Assembly: GCA_002748735.1 (NCBI GenBank)
Contig: PDTC01000015.1
Coordinates: forward strand, 1 to 64,000
Source of the DNA: Desulfobulbus propionicus
GTDB lineage: Bacteria; Desulfobacterota; Desulfobulbia; Desulfobulbales; Desulfobulbaceae
Length of the DNA stretch: 64,000 bases
Direction: 5' to 3'
Shown one piece after another: positions 9,530-17,779 of this stretch (position 1 is its first letter; every line of letters starts with the position of its first letter). The notes beneath the pieces were generated by a model. It was not told where the DNA came from. It saw nothing but the letters and a program-made list of their open reading frames with translations, and did not search any database. The translations under genes were made by a program, and so were the position numbers.

Positions 9530-10298
9530 CAGCCCAATCTCGATGCCCAGGAACTGCCCCAGAAGACCTCTTCAACCTGCAATTGCCCGTGAACAAGATG
9601 GCTGAGGAGCGAACCTGCAAGGCTTCTGGCACGTGAGCAGGCCAAGGTTCTCCCGTTGGCCCAGGTTACAATGAAATTGACTTCATCGCCGACGACCTTG
9701 ATTACTATGCGGGCTGGGCTCGAATCTATGAGGGTGAGAGTATCCAGAGTGACCAGCCAAAGGAGAATATTTTCCTGTTTTGGCAGCCTATCGGCGTTAT
9801 TGTCAGCATCTACCCATGGAACTTTCCCTTTTTGTCATGGTCCGTAAGGGTTGCGCCAGCGCTTCTGACAGGTAACACCATCGTCATCAAACCCAGCAGC
9901 GAACCACCGACAACCACCCTCGAATTTGCCCGGCTTGTCGCAGAATAACCTTGATCTTCCCGCCGGCATCCTCAATATCGTCTCAGGCCGTGGTTCCACC
10001 TTGGGGGGGCCCTTGTTCGTAGTCTGATAACTGGTATTCACCCTTACTGGCAGTGTCGAGGCAGGGGTTGAGGAGAATCAGCGGAAAACATCACCAAGTG
10101 CTCGCTTGAGCTTGGCGGCAAGGCACCAGCAATTATCTGCGCCGAGCGTGTCTATGTAGAAAAGGGGATTGAACGGCAGTTTACTGAAAAATTGATTCAG
10201 GCCATGCAGGATGGCGAAAATCAGGTATTGGCGGCGCAAATGGCAAGCATGGTCTTTACGAGTACCTGCAAACACACGTCGCTTATATCCAACACTGA
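9530..10298 (+). pseudogene. AldA-like (lactaldehyde/glycolaldehyde) aldehyde dehydrogenase pseudogene
   Basis: A collapsed aldehyde dehydrogenase can be rebuilt across frames. Pieces in order: LPVNKMAEER (before 9613), LAREQAKVLPLAQV (9614-9673), EIDFIADDLDYYAGWA to TLEFARLVAE ending in TAA 9946 (9673-9948), LDLPAGILNIVSGRGST (9947-10010), TGSVEAG (10046-10066), ENITKCSLELGGKAPAII-CAERVYVEKG (about 10084-10170), and WRKSGIGGANGKHGLYEYL to stop TGA 10296-10298. The order and wording match E. coli AldA from near its N-terminus to its last residue. At least three frameshifts are present. Two internal deletions are evident: one removes about 26 codons including the catalytic Cys region, the other removes the C-terminal catalytic half between 'AMQ' and 'WRKSG'. 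Of roughly 1.4 kb only about 770 bp remain. It cannot make an active enzyme. Confidence 0.93.
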
Positions 10299-10347
10299 TC
10301 ATATGCTGTTCAGGCATCCTTGTCGCTCTCTGACAAGCAGAGAGCTG

Positions 10348-10391
10348 ATTACAGGGTGCTTTGGCGGTTTTTTCGCGAAGCGCCCTGTAAT
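10348..10391. terminator. Stem-loop downstream of the aldA pseudogene
   Basis: Arms 10348-10361 and 10378-10391 form a 14-bp stem with a single G-T wobble around a 16-nt loop that contains six T. It ends 25 nt before the larger tRNA hairpin. It may have been the terminator of the intact aldA-tct transcript; there is no long T-run after the stem, so function is uncertain. Confidence 0.45.
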
Positions 10392-10415
10392 AAGACAAGC
10401 AAAGGAAGAGAGGTA

Positions 10416-10469
10416 ACCAGATAAAAAATACCCTCTCAGACACGACGATCTGAGAGGGTATTTTTTATC

Positions 10470-10473
<4 letters not shown>
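10416..10473. terminator. Perfect 25-bp hairpin, likely bidirectional terminator of tRNA-Phe
   Basis: Arms 10416-10440 and 10449-10473 are perfect reverse complements around the 8-nt loop 10441-10448. A GC-rich inner stem (CCCTCTCAGA) is flanked by A/T runs that give a U-tract on either strand, so it can end transcription in both directions. The outer four bases of the right arm are the discriminator and CCA end of the tRNA, so folding would invade the tRNA 3' end. Confidence 0.8.
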
Positions 10474-10545
<72 letters not shown>

Positions 10546-10567
10546 ACTGTCTCCTATAAGGTCCGTT

Positions 10568-10597
10568 TATCTAGCAAAACCTGCCTGATCCTGTCAA
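10568..10597 (-). promoter_or_regulatory. Sigma-70 type promoter of tRNA-Phe
   Basis: On the minus strand TTGACA (10597-10592), an 18-nt spacer and TAGATA (10573-10568). Transcription would begin near 10560, giving a leader of about 15 nt before the tRNA. It sits in the gap after the zinc-ribbon gene ending at 10608. Confidence 0.7.
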
Positions 10598-10607
10598 TAC
10601 TTTTTTC

Positions 10608-11378
10608 CTACTTCTCGGGGGTGGTCAATAACTCACCCAGATCAACATCAAACTCATCCAGGGCGGTGCCGGTCTTGACAGCTTTGGTTGCCACCTCGCC
10701 CATGGTCTCCAGGGATTCCTCCAGCGCAAAACCCTCAACCTGCAAGTCTTCAAGGCCAGTTGCCACCCTGTCTTCTGTCCCTGCAGCATCTGTCAGCGAA
10801 GCCGTCGTGGCCGGAATCTCATCGGTCACTGTAGCAACAGTCTCTTCTTTCGCGGAAGGCGCCAGGTCCGAGATATCCATGTCTCCGAAATCAAGATGTC
10901 TATCATCGGTTTTCTTTTCCTCGGCCGGCACCGCTGTTTCAGGTTCATCTGCTGCCTCCTGCACACCGGTCTCGTCTGTCGCCACCTCACCAAGATCAAG
11001 CATTGGTTCCTCAACCGGGGCAGCCTCTTCCAGGTCGTCAAAATCCAAAAGCTCTTCACCGTCTTCCAGGTCAAGCTCCGTTGCAGCAGAGTCGTCTTCA
11101 GCAGGAGTCTCAAGGGAAAATTCAACCTCTGGCTCACCTTCTACTCCGATCTTGTCTTCTTTTGTCAAACGCTCAAGTTCAGCTTCTCCTGCCGGCGAAG
11201 GACTCATGGGCGTCGCAACTGGTTCCTCCTCAGGAAGAGAAAACTTAAGGAAAAACGGGGAAGGAGTGTCATAGATGGTGCCGTTCAGAGCTTTGGCCGA
11301 AGAGCCCACCTTTTTTTTACACTTTTTGCACCGTTCAAGATGATCAAATGATATAAATCCACATTTCGGACATCGCAT
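10608..11378 (-). CDS. Acidic zinc-ribbon protein of unknown function
   Basis: A 256-residue protein I cannot assign to a named family. The N-terminus is a compact zinc ribbon, CPKC at 3-6 and CKKC at 17-20, followed by a basic patch (KKKVGSSAKA). The remaining 200 or so residues are low-complexity and strongly acidic, dominated by Glu, Asp, Ala, Thr and Val, with no membrane segment. Such a layout, a metal-binding head and a disordered acidic tail, occurs in many Desulfobacterota proteins without known role. It ends just upstream of the tRNA-Phe promoter. The coding frame is convincing because of its length and consistent composition. Confidence 0.7.
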   Translation of the reverse strand: MRCPKCGFISFDHLERCKKCKKKVGSSAKALNGTIYDTPSPFFLKFSLPEEEPVATPMSPSPAGEAELERLTKEDKIGVEGEPEVEFSLETPAEDDSAATELDLEDGEELLDFDDLEEAAPVEEPMLDLGEVATDETGVQEAADEPETAVPAEEKKTDDRHLDFGDMDISDLAPSAKEETVATVTDEIPATTASLTDAAGTEDRVATGLEDLQVEGFALEESLETMGEVATKAVKTGTALDEFDVDLGELLTTPEK

Positions 11379-11627
11379 TATTTCGCCCTGTCTGTAAAAT
11401 TCCTGAAAATTTGATACGTTCTCTTATCATTAGGCATTATCGCACACGCAAGCCACGAAAATCAAGGCGTGATTGTCCGGCAATGCATTTTCTTCAAAAA
11501 ATGCACAAAAGCCCTTACCAGGGTCCATCGATGTCCCTACTTCTTGACTTTGTCTTTCTTCTTCTGTAAAAAACTACGTCGTTCATAACTGCTGGAAGCT
11601 CACCTTGCAGGTCCTTAACACTCAACC

Positions 11628-12584
11628 ATGCATATCACTGGCAGCACAAAAATATTCTCAGCTCCTCAACGCCTGGCGCTTCTGACCGCGTTCATCGGCG
11701 TCGTACTGATCATCATCCAGATTGTTCTCCTCCTGGCAAACGGCGATGGTCTCTGCTTTAACGATGGCTGCCAAATTGTTGAACAACAAACCCGCATACC
11801 GCCGCTGGTCATCAACATTGCCGGCCTGTTATTCTTTCTCCTCGCAGCCTTCCTGCAGGGTCTCAGTAACACAAAAAAATGTCTGTTCAGCCTCCTGACC
11901 CGCTACCTTCTGCTGGCAGGAACAGCGGCCGAAGGTGTGCTGTTCAGTTTCCAGCACTTCGTCCTTACAACCTACTGTTCTTATTGCCTTATCATCCTTG
12001 GTCTTATCCTGGTGCTCAATCTCTTGAACGGGCTTGCCCATTTTTTCCGGGCCGCGCTTGTCTTCAGCACAATACTCGCGGTCTTCTCCAGCCTCTCGTT
12101 CAGTAATCCAGCCAGCCAGCCAGACCTGGACCAGGGCACCATGGCAATGTTGAAGGCAGAGAACAAAGACCAGCAGGTTTACCTGTTCTTTTCTTCTACC
12201 TGCAACCACTGCGCAGCCATTCTCCAGGCCGTCCAACAGCGTCGAGACATGAATATCCACTTCAATCCCATTGACAGGATAGAGCATCTGCCTGTGCAAG
12301 GTGTAGAGTTTACTGACAGATATTTTCCGGAAACCAACCGGGCGCTGCTGCACACATTAGGGATGAAAGAAGTACCAGTGATACTGATCAAGGACTCGTC
12401 TGGTTTTCGGACACTCAAAGGGGAGACAGCCATCTCCGCCTTTTTTGCCGACCGCCACCAGCCGTCATCTCCCCCCATCGGTACCAGTAGTGCTCCAGGT
12501 ATCCCGGGGCTTGTTCCTGCAGACGACAGTTGCAGTGCCGAGCGCGGCTGTGAAGAGCCGATCCCGGGAATTCCAGGCCAATAA
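11628..12584 (+). CDS. VKOR-family quinone-dependent oxidoreductase fused to a thioredoxin-like domain
   Basis: A 318-residue membrane protein that should pass electrons from dithiols to quinone, supporting disulfide bond formation as DsbB does. Four to five membrane helices span residues 16-160. The vitamin K epoxide reductase signature is present as an outer cysteine pair C43/C48 (GLCFNDGC) and the active-site pair C117-S-Y-C120. A thioredoxin-like domain follows (about 180-275) with C192-N-H-C195 and a cis-Pro candidate in KEVPVILI. The C-terminal tail adds two more cysteines in a Gly/Pro-rich stretch. Bacterial VKORs are often fused to a Trx domain that plays the DsbA part. It stands alone between a divergent gene and the TRAP operon. 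Weak TTGACT/TAAAAA elements lie at 11544-11572. Confidence 0.85.
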   Translation: MHITGSTKIFSAPQRLALLTAFIGVVLIIIQIVLLLANGDGLCFNDGCQIVEQQTRIPPLVINIAGLLFFLLAAFLQGLSNTKKCLFSLLTRYLLLAGTAAEGVLFSFQHFVLTTYCSYCLIILGLILVLNLLNGLAHFFRAALVFSTILAVFSSLSFSNPASQPDLDQGTMAMLKAENKDQQVYLFFSSTCNHCAAILQAVQQRRDMNIHFNPIDRIEHLPVQGVEFTDRYFPETNRALLHTLGMKEVPVILIKDSSGFRTLKGETAISAFFADRHQPSSPPIGTSSAPGIPGLVPADDSCSAERGCEEPIPGIPGQ

Positions 12585-12822
12585 CCTGCTCCCGAACATT
12601 GGGGCAGACTCTGCGACTGTAATCAGAAACCTCTCCGATACAGCAGTACCGGGGCAAGACGTACAGCCACATTGCTGCGCCACTATCATGCCCGGCACAT
12701 AGTCATCCGAAAGAAATACAAAATTTCCTTGACGCATATCCAGCAAAGATGCTCTATCTAAGACTTTCTAAACCAACCAGACTCGCCTGTCTCTGACAGA
12801 ACACACGAAGGAGGAACACGTT

Positions 12823-13815
12823 ATGAAAAGAAGAACACCGGCCCTGTTTCTGTCAATCGCCCTTGTCTTCTTCTGTTCGCAGTCTGCTCTTGCCGCAAAA
12901 ACACTTCGTCTTACCCTGCAGTTACCCGCGACCCATCATCTGGGCGTCAACATCCAGTCCTTTGCCGATGAAGTCAACGCCAAAACCAACGGCGAAATCA
13001 AGGTGGAGATTTACCCCTCTGCCCAGTTATACAAGGACAAGGAGGTTCCCAAAGCTGTGGCCTCGGGAGCCGTAGAAATGGGTGCAGCAGCACTGACCCG
13101 ATTTGTCGGCACAATTCCTGCGGTTGATCTTTTCTACGTACCCTTTCTCTTTAACAGCGAACAATCGGTTAAAAAAGCGGTTGCCAAGGGAAGTCCGGTA
13201 CGTCAGCCTATCGATGAGGCCATCCTGGAGACAGGTGCCCGTGTTCTCTGGTGGCAGGCCTACGGCGGTGCAGTCTTCCTCAGCAACGACTTTGCCCTGC
13301 AGACGCCTGCCAAATTGAAAGGCAAGAAAGTACGGGTCTTCAGCAAGACCCTCGGGGCCCTGGTTGAGGCTGCGGGTGGTGCACCAACCTCCATTTCCGG
13401 TTCTGAGCAATTTCTGGCCTACCAGCGGGGCACCGTTGACGTCGGGATAACCGGAGTGACCGCGGTACAGAAACGCAAACTCTATCAGGTAATGAACACA
13501 CTCACTGCCACCAAAAGTATGGTGGACATTGAGTTTGTGGTCCTGATCAATGAAAAGGTCTGGCAGGATCTCTCCGATCAGCAGCGTCAAGTCATAACCG
13601 AAGCTGCCGCGCGAGTGGAAGGGGAGCTCCGCGAAAAGATGAGCAAGCTGGAGGCCGATGCCTTTGCCTTTGTCGCTGACAAGATCAAGGTGGTAAACCT
13701 CACCGACGCTGAGGAGAAGCAATGGCAGCAATTGGCTGAACCGGTGATCAATGAATATATCAAGAACGCCGGACCGCTCGGCCAGCAGCTTGTCGACGCT
13801 GCCCGCAAACTGTAA
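12823..13815 (+). CDS. dctP: TRAP transporter solute-binding protein DctP
   Basis: Periplasmic ligand-binding subunit (330 residues) of a TRAP carboxylate importer. It has a Sec signal peptide cut after SALA (residue 24), the family motifs IYPSAQLYKDKEVPKAVASG (64-83) and FLAYQRGTVDVGITG, and a conserved Arg in KVRVFSKT that normally binds the substrate carboxylate. AAGGAGGAAC lies just before ATG 12823. A hairpin directly follows the stop and dctQ begins at its end, so DctP is likely made in excess of the permease, which is usual for binding proteins. Confidence 0.95.
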   Translation: MKRRTPALFLSIALVFFCSQSALAAKTLRLTLQLPATHHLGVNIQSFADEVNAKTNGEIKVEIYPSAQLYKDKEVPKAVASGAVEMGAAALTRFVGTIPAVDLFYVPFLFNSEQSVKKAVAKGSPVRQPIDEAILETGARVLWWQAYGGAVFLSNDFALQTPAKLKGKKVRVFSKTLGALVEAAGGAPTSISGSEQFLAYQRGTVDVGITGVTAVQKRKLYQVMNTLTATKSMVDIEFVVLINEKVWQDLSDQQRQVITEAAARVEGELREKMSKLEADAFAFVADKIKVVNLTDAEEKQWQQLAEPVINEYIKNAGPLGQQLVDAARKL

Positions 13816-13823
13816 CCTTCCTG

Positions 13824-13865
13824 AACTCGACAGGGGAAATCTTTTCCCCTGTCGTCGAGTTTTTT
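13824..13865 (+). terminator. Intercistronic hairpin between dctP and dctQ
   Basis: Arms 13824-13839 and 13843-13861 pair over 16 bp with a 3-nt bulge (extra TCG), closed by a 3-nt loop. Six T (13860-13865) follow and run straight into the dctQ ATG at 13866. This looks like a rho-independent terminator or processing/stability element that lowers permease expression below that of dctP. It also leaves dctQ without a normal Shine-Dalgarno sequence. Confidence 0.75.
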
Positions 13866-14372
13866 ATGCTTGCATTTATTGACCGACTCAGCACGTTCTT
13901 TGGCCGGGTCAGCGCCTGGTTATTTTTCGCCATCGCCGGGGTTATTGTCTTTGAGGTGGTCGCCCGCTACGTTTTTCTTTCCCCCACCATTTGGGGCGAA
14001 GAGATGTCCCGCTTTCTCCAGATATGGGCAACCTACCTCGCCGCTGCCTATGTCCTGGCGCAAAGAAAACTTATCGCCATTGACCTGGTGGTGAAAAAGC
14101 TGCCACCGTTAATCCAGCGAGCTGCGGAAGCCATGGCCCTCCTGGTCATGGCTGTCTTTTGCCTGGTTACCTGCTGGTATGGAACTGCAGTTATGATTGA
14201 TTCCATCAGGGTAGGCAGGGCCACCTCCACCATGCTCTCCGTTCCGTACTGGATGACCGAAGCGGCCATTCCAGTGGGCTTTGGTCTCCTGTTGCTGCAG
14301 ATTTTGGCCGAGCTCTACCGCACCCTTTCCCGAGTGTCTGAGAAAAATGCTCACACCTCGTCTTCAGCATAG
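13866..14372 (+). CDS. dctQ: TRAP transporter small permease DctQ
   Basis: Small membrane subunit (168 residues, four hydrophobic segments at about 16-37, 50-70, 87-108 and 129-150) that holds the TRAP complex together. FEVVARYVF and TIWGEEMSRFLQIWATYL (about 29-59) are the standard DctQ motifs. The ATG at 13866 touches the T-run of the preceding hairpin, with no purine-rich ribosome site visible. The next in-frame ATG lies too far in, so I keep 13866. dctM follows by 9 nt. Confidence 0.92.
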   Translation: MLAFIDRLSTFFGRVSAWLFFAIAGVIVFEVVARYVFLSPTIWGEEMSRFLQIWATYLAAAYVLAQRKLIAIDLVVKKLPPLIQRAAEAMALLVMAVFCLVTCWYGTAVMIDSIRVGRATSTMLSVPYWMTEAAIPVGFGLLLLQILAELYRTLSRVSEKNAHTSSSA

Positions 14373-14381
14373 CTGCGTTCC

Positions 14382-15653
14382 ATGACTTCCGCCTGCATCC
14401 TTCTCGCTCTGCTCTGTCTGCTGCTTATCCGCGTACCAGTAGCCTTTGCCCTCGGAGGTCTGGGGCTCTCGCTACTCTGGCTAAAAGATATCAGCCTGAT
14501 GATGGTACCCCAGAGTATCTACTCCACTGCCGACAGTTTTGTCCTTCTGGCAGTACCGCTGTTCCTGCTGATGTCCAATATCCTGCTCAAGGGAGGCGTA
14601 GGCAAGGATCTGTTCAACGCCGTGCAAAGCTGGGTGGGACACTGGCCTGGTGGGCTTGGCATAGCAACTATTGTCAGCTGTGCCATGTTTTCGGCTATTT
14701 CGGGTTCTTCGGTGGCCACTGCCGCAACCATCGCCACGGTAGCCGTTCCTGAGATGATTGAACGGGGCTATAGCCGTCCCTTTGTTCTCGGCCTGCTCGC
14801 CGCGGGTGGCACGCTTGGCATTCTCATTCCACCTTCCGTTCCCCTGATTCTCTACGGCGTCATCACCGAGGAGTCCATCCCTGACCTTTTTATGGCAGGG
14901 GTTGGTCCAGGACTCCTGCTTACCTCGCTCTTTATCCTCTACTCCTTTGCCTATTCGCTGTTTGATCGTAACTATACCCCCACGCCCAAGGCGACCTGGG
15001 GTGAGCGCCGCCAGGCCACTCTACGTGCCTTTCCTACACTTTTCCTCGCTGTTGTGGTTATCGGTGGTATTTATCTCGGGATCTTCACGCCGACAGAATC
15101 GGCGGGTGTTGGCTTTGCGCTGTCGCTTCTTATCGTCATTCTGTTGAGAAAGCTCAACTGGACAGGGCTCAAGCAGGCTGTAACTGCATCGATGCTGACC
15201 ACGGTGACGATCTTTCTCATCATCGCCGGCGCAAAGGTGTTCGGCAAGGCCATTACCCTTTACCGCATTCCCCAGGAAATCTCGCTGGCCATCACCACTA
15301 ACATCGGAGAGCCGGCTATCTTTGTGCTGGTGGTCTGTGCGGTACTGCTGCTCATGGGGTTTTTCCTTGAATCAATCTCCATGCTACTCATCATGGTACC
15401 GGTACTGCACCCGGCTCTGACAGCCATGATGCTGGACCCGATCTGGTTCGGTATTCTTTTCGTCATAATGATTGAGTGCGCCCTGATAACGCCGCCGGTC
15501 GGCATGAATCTCTTTGTTATTCAGGCTGTCGCCAAAGCACACCTGCCAGAAATCGTCCGCGGTGTTTGGCCTTTCATCCTGATGATGTTCCTGTCAGTGA
15601 TTGCCATCTACCTTGTCCCGGACATCGTGCTGTACATTCCCTTTAAACTTTGA
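14382..15653 (+). CDS. dctM: TRAP transporter large permease DctM
   Basis: Transport subunit (423 residues, about 12 membrane segments) driving carboxylate uptake, usually with Na+. Signatures present include LLAVPLFLLMSNILLKGG (about 51-68), SAISGSSVATAATIA (about 104-118), ERGYSRPFVLGLLAAGGTLG and PPVGMNLFVIQAVA near the C-terminus. It completes the dctPQM set; a predicted lyase of the PEP-mutase superfamily starts 10 nt later and probably handles the imported compound. Confidence 0.95.
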   Translation: MTSACILLALLCLLLIRVPVAFALGGLGLSLLWLKDISLMMVPQSIYSTADSFVLLAVPLFLLMSNILLKGGVGKDLFNAVQSWVGHWPGGLGIATIVSCAMFSAISGSSVATAATIATVAVPEMIERGYSRPFVLGLLAAGGTLGILIPPSVPLILYGVITEESIPDLFMAGVGPGLLLTSLFILYSFAYSLFDRNYTPTPKATWGERRQATLRAFPTLFLAVVVIGGIYLGIFTPTESAGVGFALSLLIVILLRKLNWTGLKQAVTASMLTTVTIFLIIAGAKVFGKAITLYRIPQEISLAITTNIGEPAIFVLVVCAVLLLMGFFLESISMLLIMVPVLHPALTAMMLDPIWFGILFVIMIECALITPPVGMNLFVIQAVAKAHLPEIVRGVWPFILMMFLSVIAIYLVPDIVLYIPFKL

Positions 15654-15663
15654 TCGCAAGCCC

Positions 15664-16545
15664 ATGAACTCTCCAGCGACACGACTCAGACAGCTTCTTG
15701 AAAAAGGGGACATGATCATCATGCCATGCTGTCATGACGCTCTTTCGGCGAGGCTCATCGAACGTGCCGGCTTTCCGGTGACGTTCATGAGCGGATTCAC
15801 TGTGTCCGCGACTCGCCTGGCCATGCCAGACACAGGTCTTATCTCCTTCGGTGAGATGGTCGCGCAGGCCAGGACAATCAGTCAGGCTGTCTCGATCCCT
15901 GTCCTGGCCGATGGCGACACCGGGTATGGCAACGCCATGAACATCAAGCGGACTGTCCGGGAATATGCCGCAGCCGGGCTGGCCTGCGTTATGCTCGAAG
16001 ATCAGGTCTCCCCCAAACGGTGCGGCCACACACAGGGTAAACAGGTGGTGGGATTTGAGGAGGCCTGTCTGCGTATCCAGGCCGCTGTTGATGCCAGGGA
16101 AGAAGGTGCAGATATTTTAATCATGGCCCGCACAGATGCGCGCGGTGTTATGGGCATGAACGAGGCGTTGCAACGAATGCAGGCCTTTGCTGAGCTGGGG
16201 GCTGATATCCTTTTTCTCGAGGCTCCCAGGTCCGTTGAAGAGATGTGCCAGTTCTGCAACCACGTCTCTGGGTTCAAGATGGCCAACCTGATTGAGGACG
16301 GCCTCACCCCGTTACTGCCACCCGAAAAACTTCATGCCATGGGGTACCACATTGCCGCATACCCCCTTGCCCTGCTCCAGGCGATCATTACCTCCATGGA
16401 AGCGGCCTTGACAGCACTGGCCGCCGGACAATACCCCCACGGACTTCAGGGCTTTGCCCACGTAAAAAACAGCATCGGCTTTCCTGAGTACGACAAGGAA
16501 GAACAACGGTATCATGTTGTAAAAATGAGGGAAAAAGTAAGTTGA
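15664..16545 (+). CDS. Isocitrate lyase / PEP mutase superfamily lyase
   Basis: A 293-residue TIM-barrel enzyme of the ICL/PEPM superfamily, which breaks or forms C-C or C-P bonds next to an alpha-keto acid using Mg2+. The metal-binding ADGDTGYGN (82-90) and the catalytic loop KRCGHTQGKQV (118-128) with its Cys120 place it with C-C lyases such as 2-methylisocitrate lyase, 2,3-dimethylmalate lyase and oxaloacetate decarboxylase, rather than PEP mutases. The KQVVGFEEA extension resembles the dimethylmalate lyase group most, but the substrate cannot be read off. The start at 15664 lies 10 nt after dctM, giving the normal N-terminus. Being the last gene of a TRAP operon suggests it acts on the imported di- or tricarboxylate. 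Confidence 0.85.
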   Translation: MNSPATRLRQLLEKGDMIIMPCCHDALSARLIERAGFPVTFMSGFTVSATRLAMPDTGLISFGEMVAQARTISQAVSIPVLADGDTGYGNAMNIKRTVREYAAAGLACVMLEDQVSPKRCGHTQGKQVVGFEEACLRIQAAVDAREEGADILIMARTDARGVMGMNEALQRMQAFAELGADILFLEAPRSVEEMCQFCNHVSGFKMANLIEDGLTPLLPPEKLHAMGYHIAAYPLALLQAIITSMEAALTALAAGQYPHGLQGFAHVKNSIGFPEYDKEEQRYHVVKMREKVS

Positions 16546-17050
16546 GAGAGGGACGCTCTGACCTGATACCGTGGAGTGAGGACGTCGCCGTTTTCTTGAC
16601 TTGTCCGATCATCGTCAAAATGTCATGCGCGCCTCCAGTGCCCTTTTCTTCTCGTTCTAAATGAAGAAAAAGGCACCGGAAGGTATTACCGCACGATCAA
16701 GCGGGGAGCTGACCGTACTATATTTTCAGTGCAAATGAATCGTCCAAAAACCCCGCCACTCCTGTAAGTTCTCGAAGTCCTGCGTGGTCGTCGCTGAAGT
16801 TGTCACATGCAGCTGGTCGACATAATTCGCAACCCCTGCCCCCTCGTTTTCAGGCATTTTTGTATTGATATCTGTGGCCATCTTTCCATCGATAAGTTGG
16901 GGCTTCATCCCTTCGCCGCTCACCATATATTAAAGCAAGAAGAGGGAGGTCCGTGTGGAGGAATCAAAGTCTTTTACTGCAGGCTATCTGCGTAAAAAGC
17001 GATCTTGTCAACTCGTGGATAAGATCACAAAAATACGACGTCTCCTCTGA
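16546..17050. other. Intergenic region with a hairpin and small open frames
   Basis: Nothing here resembles a known gene. A stem-loop with 14-nt arms 16638-16651 and 16663-16676 (one mismatch) could end the TRAP operon transcript, though no T-run follows. A 66-codon frame on the minus strand (16926-16726) has no ribosome site and matches nothing I recognise. A 31-codon plus-strand frame at 16955-17050 does have a good ribosome site and is listed separately. Confidence 0.5.
16955..17050 (+). CDS. Possible 31-residue basic small protein
   Basis: GTG 16955 is preceded at 5 nt spacing by GGGAGG (16944-16949) and opens a 31-codon frame to TGA 17048-17050, abutting the convergent YkgJ-type gene at 17051. 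The product is basic (KKR, KITKIRR) with one Cys and no membrane segment. No family is recognised, and short frames with a ribosome site occur by chance, so this is only a candidate. Confidence 0.2.
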   Translation: MEESKSFTAGYLRKKRSCQLVDKITKIRRLL

Positions 17051-17776
17051 TCATTTCCCAAAAAAATCCTGCTGGAGCCAGCGGATACCAAAGAGGAGCA
17101 GTTGCTCATCATCACCGGCAACCGCCTGAAGCTCCGAGGAAAGGAGGGTTGCCGGCAGACTGATGCGTCCTGCAACGATCTCTTTTCTAAAGGTGTCAAG
17201 GTCGTAGAGTGCAAGCAGATATTTATCCACCTGGACCCTGGAGAGGCTGAAGCCCTTGCGGACCTGGGGATGCTGCAAGAGCTCGATCATTGCATCGTTG
17301 AAATGATTGTAAGGCTCCAGTCCCTGATCGTTAAAAAACTCATCCACGGTCTGCAACCCATGTTGTTGGTGGCCAAGGCAATGATCCTCCTGCACCAGCA
17401 CGAACTGTTCATGGGCAATTCCGTTTGGATTCCGGGAAACACCGCGCCCGGCCGGATAACTGCGGCAGGCGCCGGGACGATCTTCGTAGACCCTGCAGCC
17501 AGCTGCGCTGATAAAGGTGCAGCTGGCCTGGCCGTCATCTACCATGGTAAGAAAACATTGGGGAAAGAGCTCTCCCTCTTCCCAGGCAACGATGACATAG
17601 TTGTTGAGAAAGGCGCTGGAATCGATGTTCAGCGCCCGTTTCAGCCGCAGAACATCATAGGGTGTCAGGGCCAGATCCAGCGAACGGCAACAGGCCGTGA
17701 AGCAGGCCACATCTGGATGGCAGCGGAACTGGAACTGTTCGTTTCTCTTCAGCGCTTGAAACGCAGGTTCTCCCAT
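17051..17776 (-). CDS. YkgJ-family cysteine-cluster protein
   Basis: A 241-residue soluble protein of the YkgJ / UPF0153 family, thought to bind zinc or iron through a Cys cluster; the role is unknown. The first cluster is C19-x5-C25-x3-C29-C30 and the second is formed by C74, C86, C94 and C104 in the pattern C-x-VYEDRPGACRSYPAG. The TPYDVLRLKRALN segment is typical. It starts 3 nt after the secDF stop on the same strand, so it is probably translated from the same message. Confidence 0.87.
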   Translation of the reverse strand: MGEPAFQALKRNEQFQFRCHPDVACFTACCRSLDLALTPYDVLRLKRALNIDSSAFLNNYVIVAWEEGELFPQCFLTMVDDGQASCTFISAAGCRVYEDRPGACRSYPAGRGVSRNPNGIAHEQFVLVQEDHCLGHQQHGLQTVDEFFNDQGLEPYNHFNDAMIELLQHPQVRKGFSLSRVQVDKYLLALYDLDTFRKEIVAGRISLPATLLSSELQAVAGDDEQLLLFGIRWLQQDFFGK

Positions 17777-17779
17777 CGG

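Noticed and set aside
12585-12822. Searched for a promoter or regulatory RNA upstream of dctP
   Set aside because: A TTGACG near 12730 lacks a -10 at acceptable spacing; no structured leader seen.
16726-16926. 66-codon minus-strand frame in the gap after the TRAP operon
   Set aside because: No ribosome site, upstream stop immediately before the ATG, no similarity recognised.
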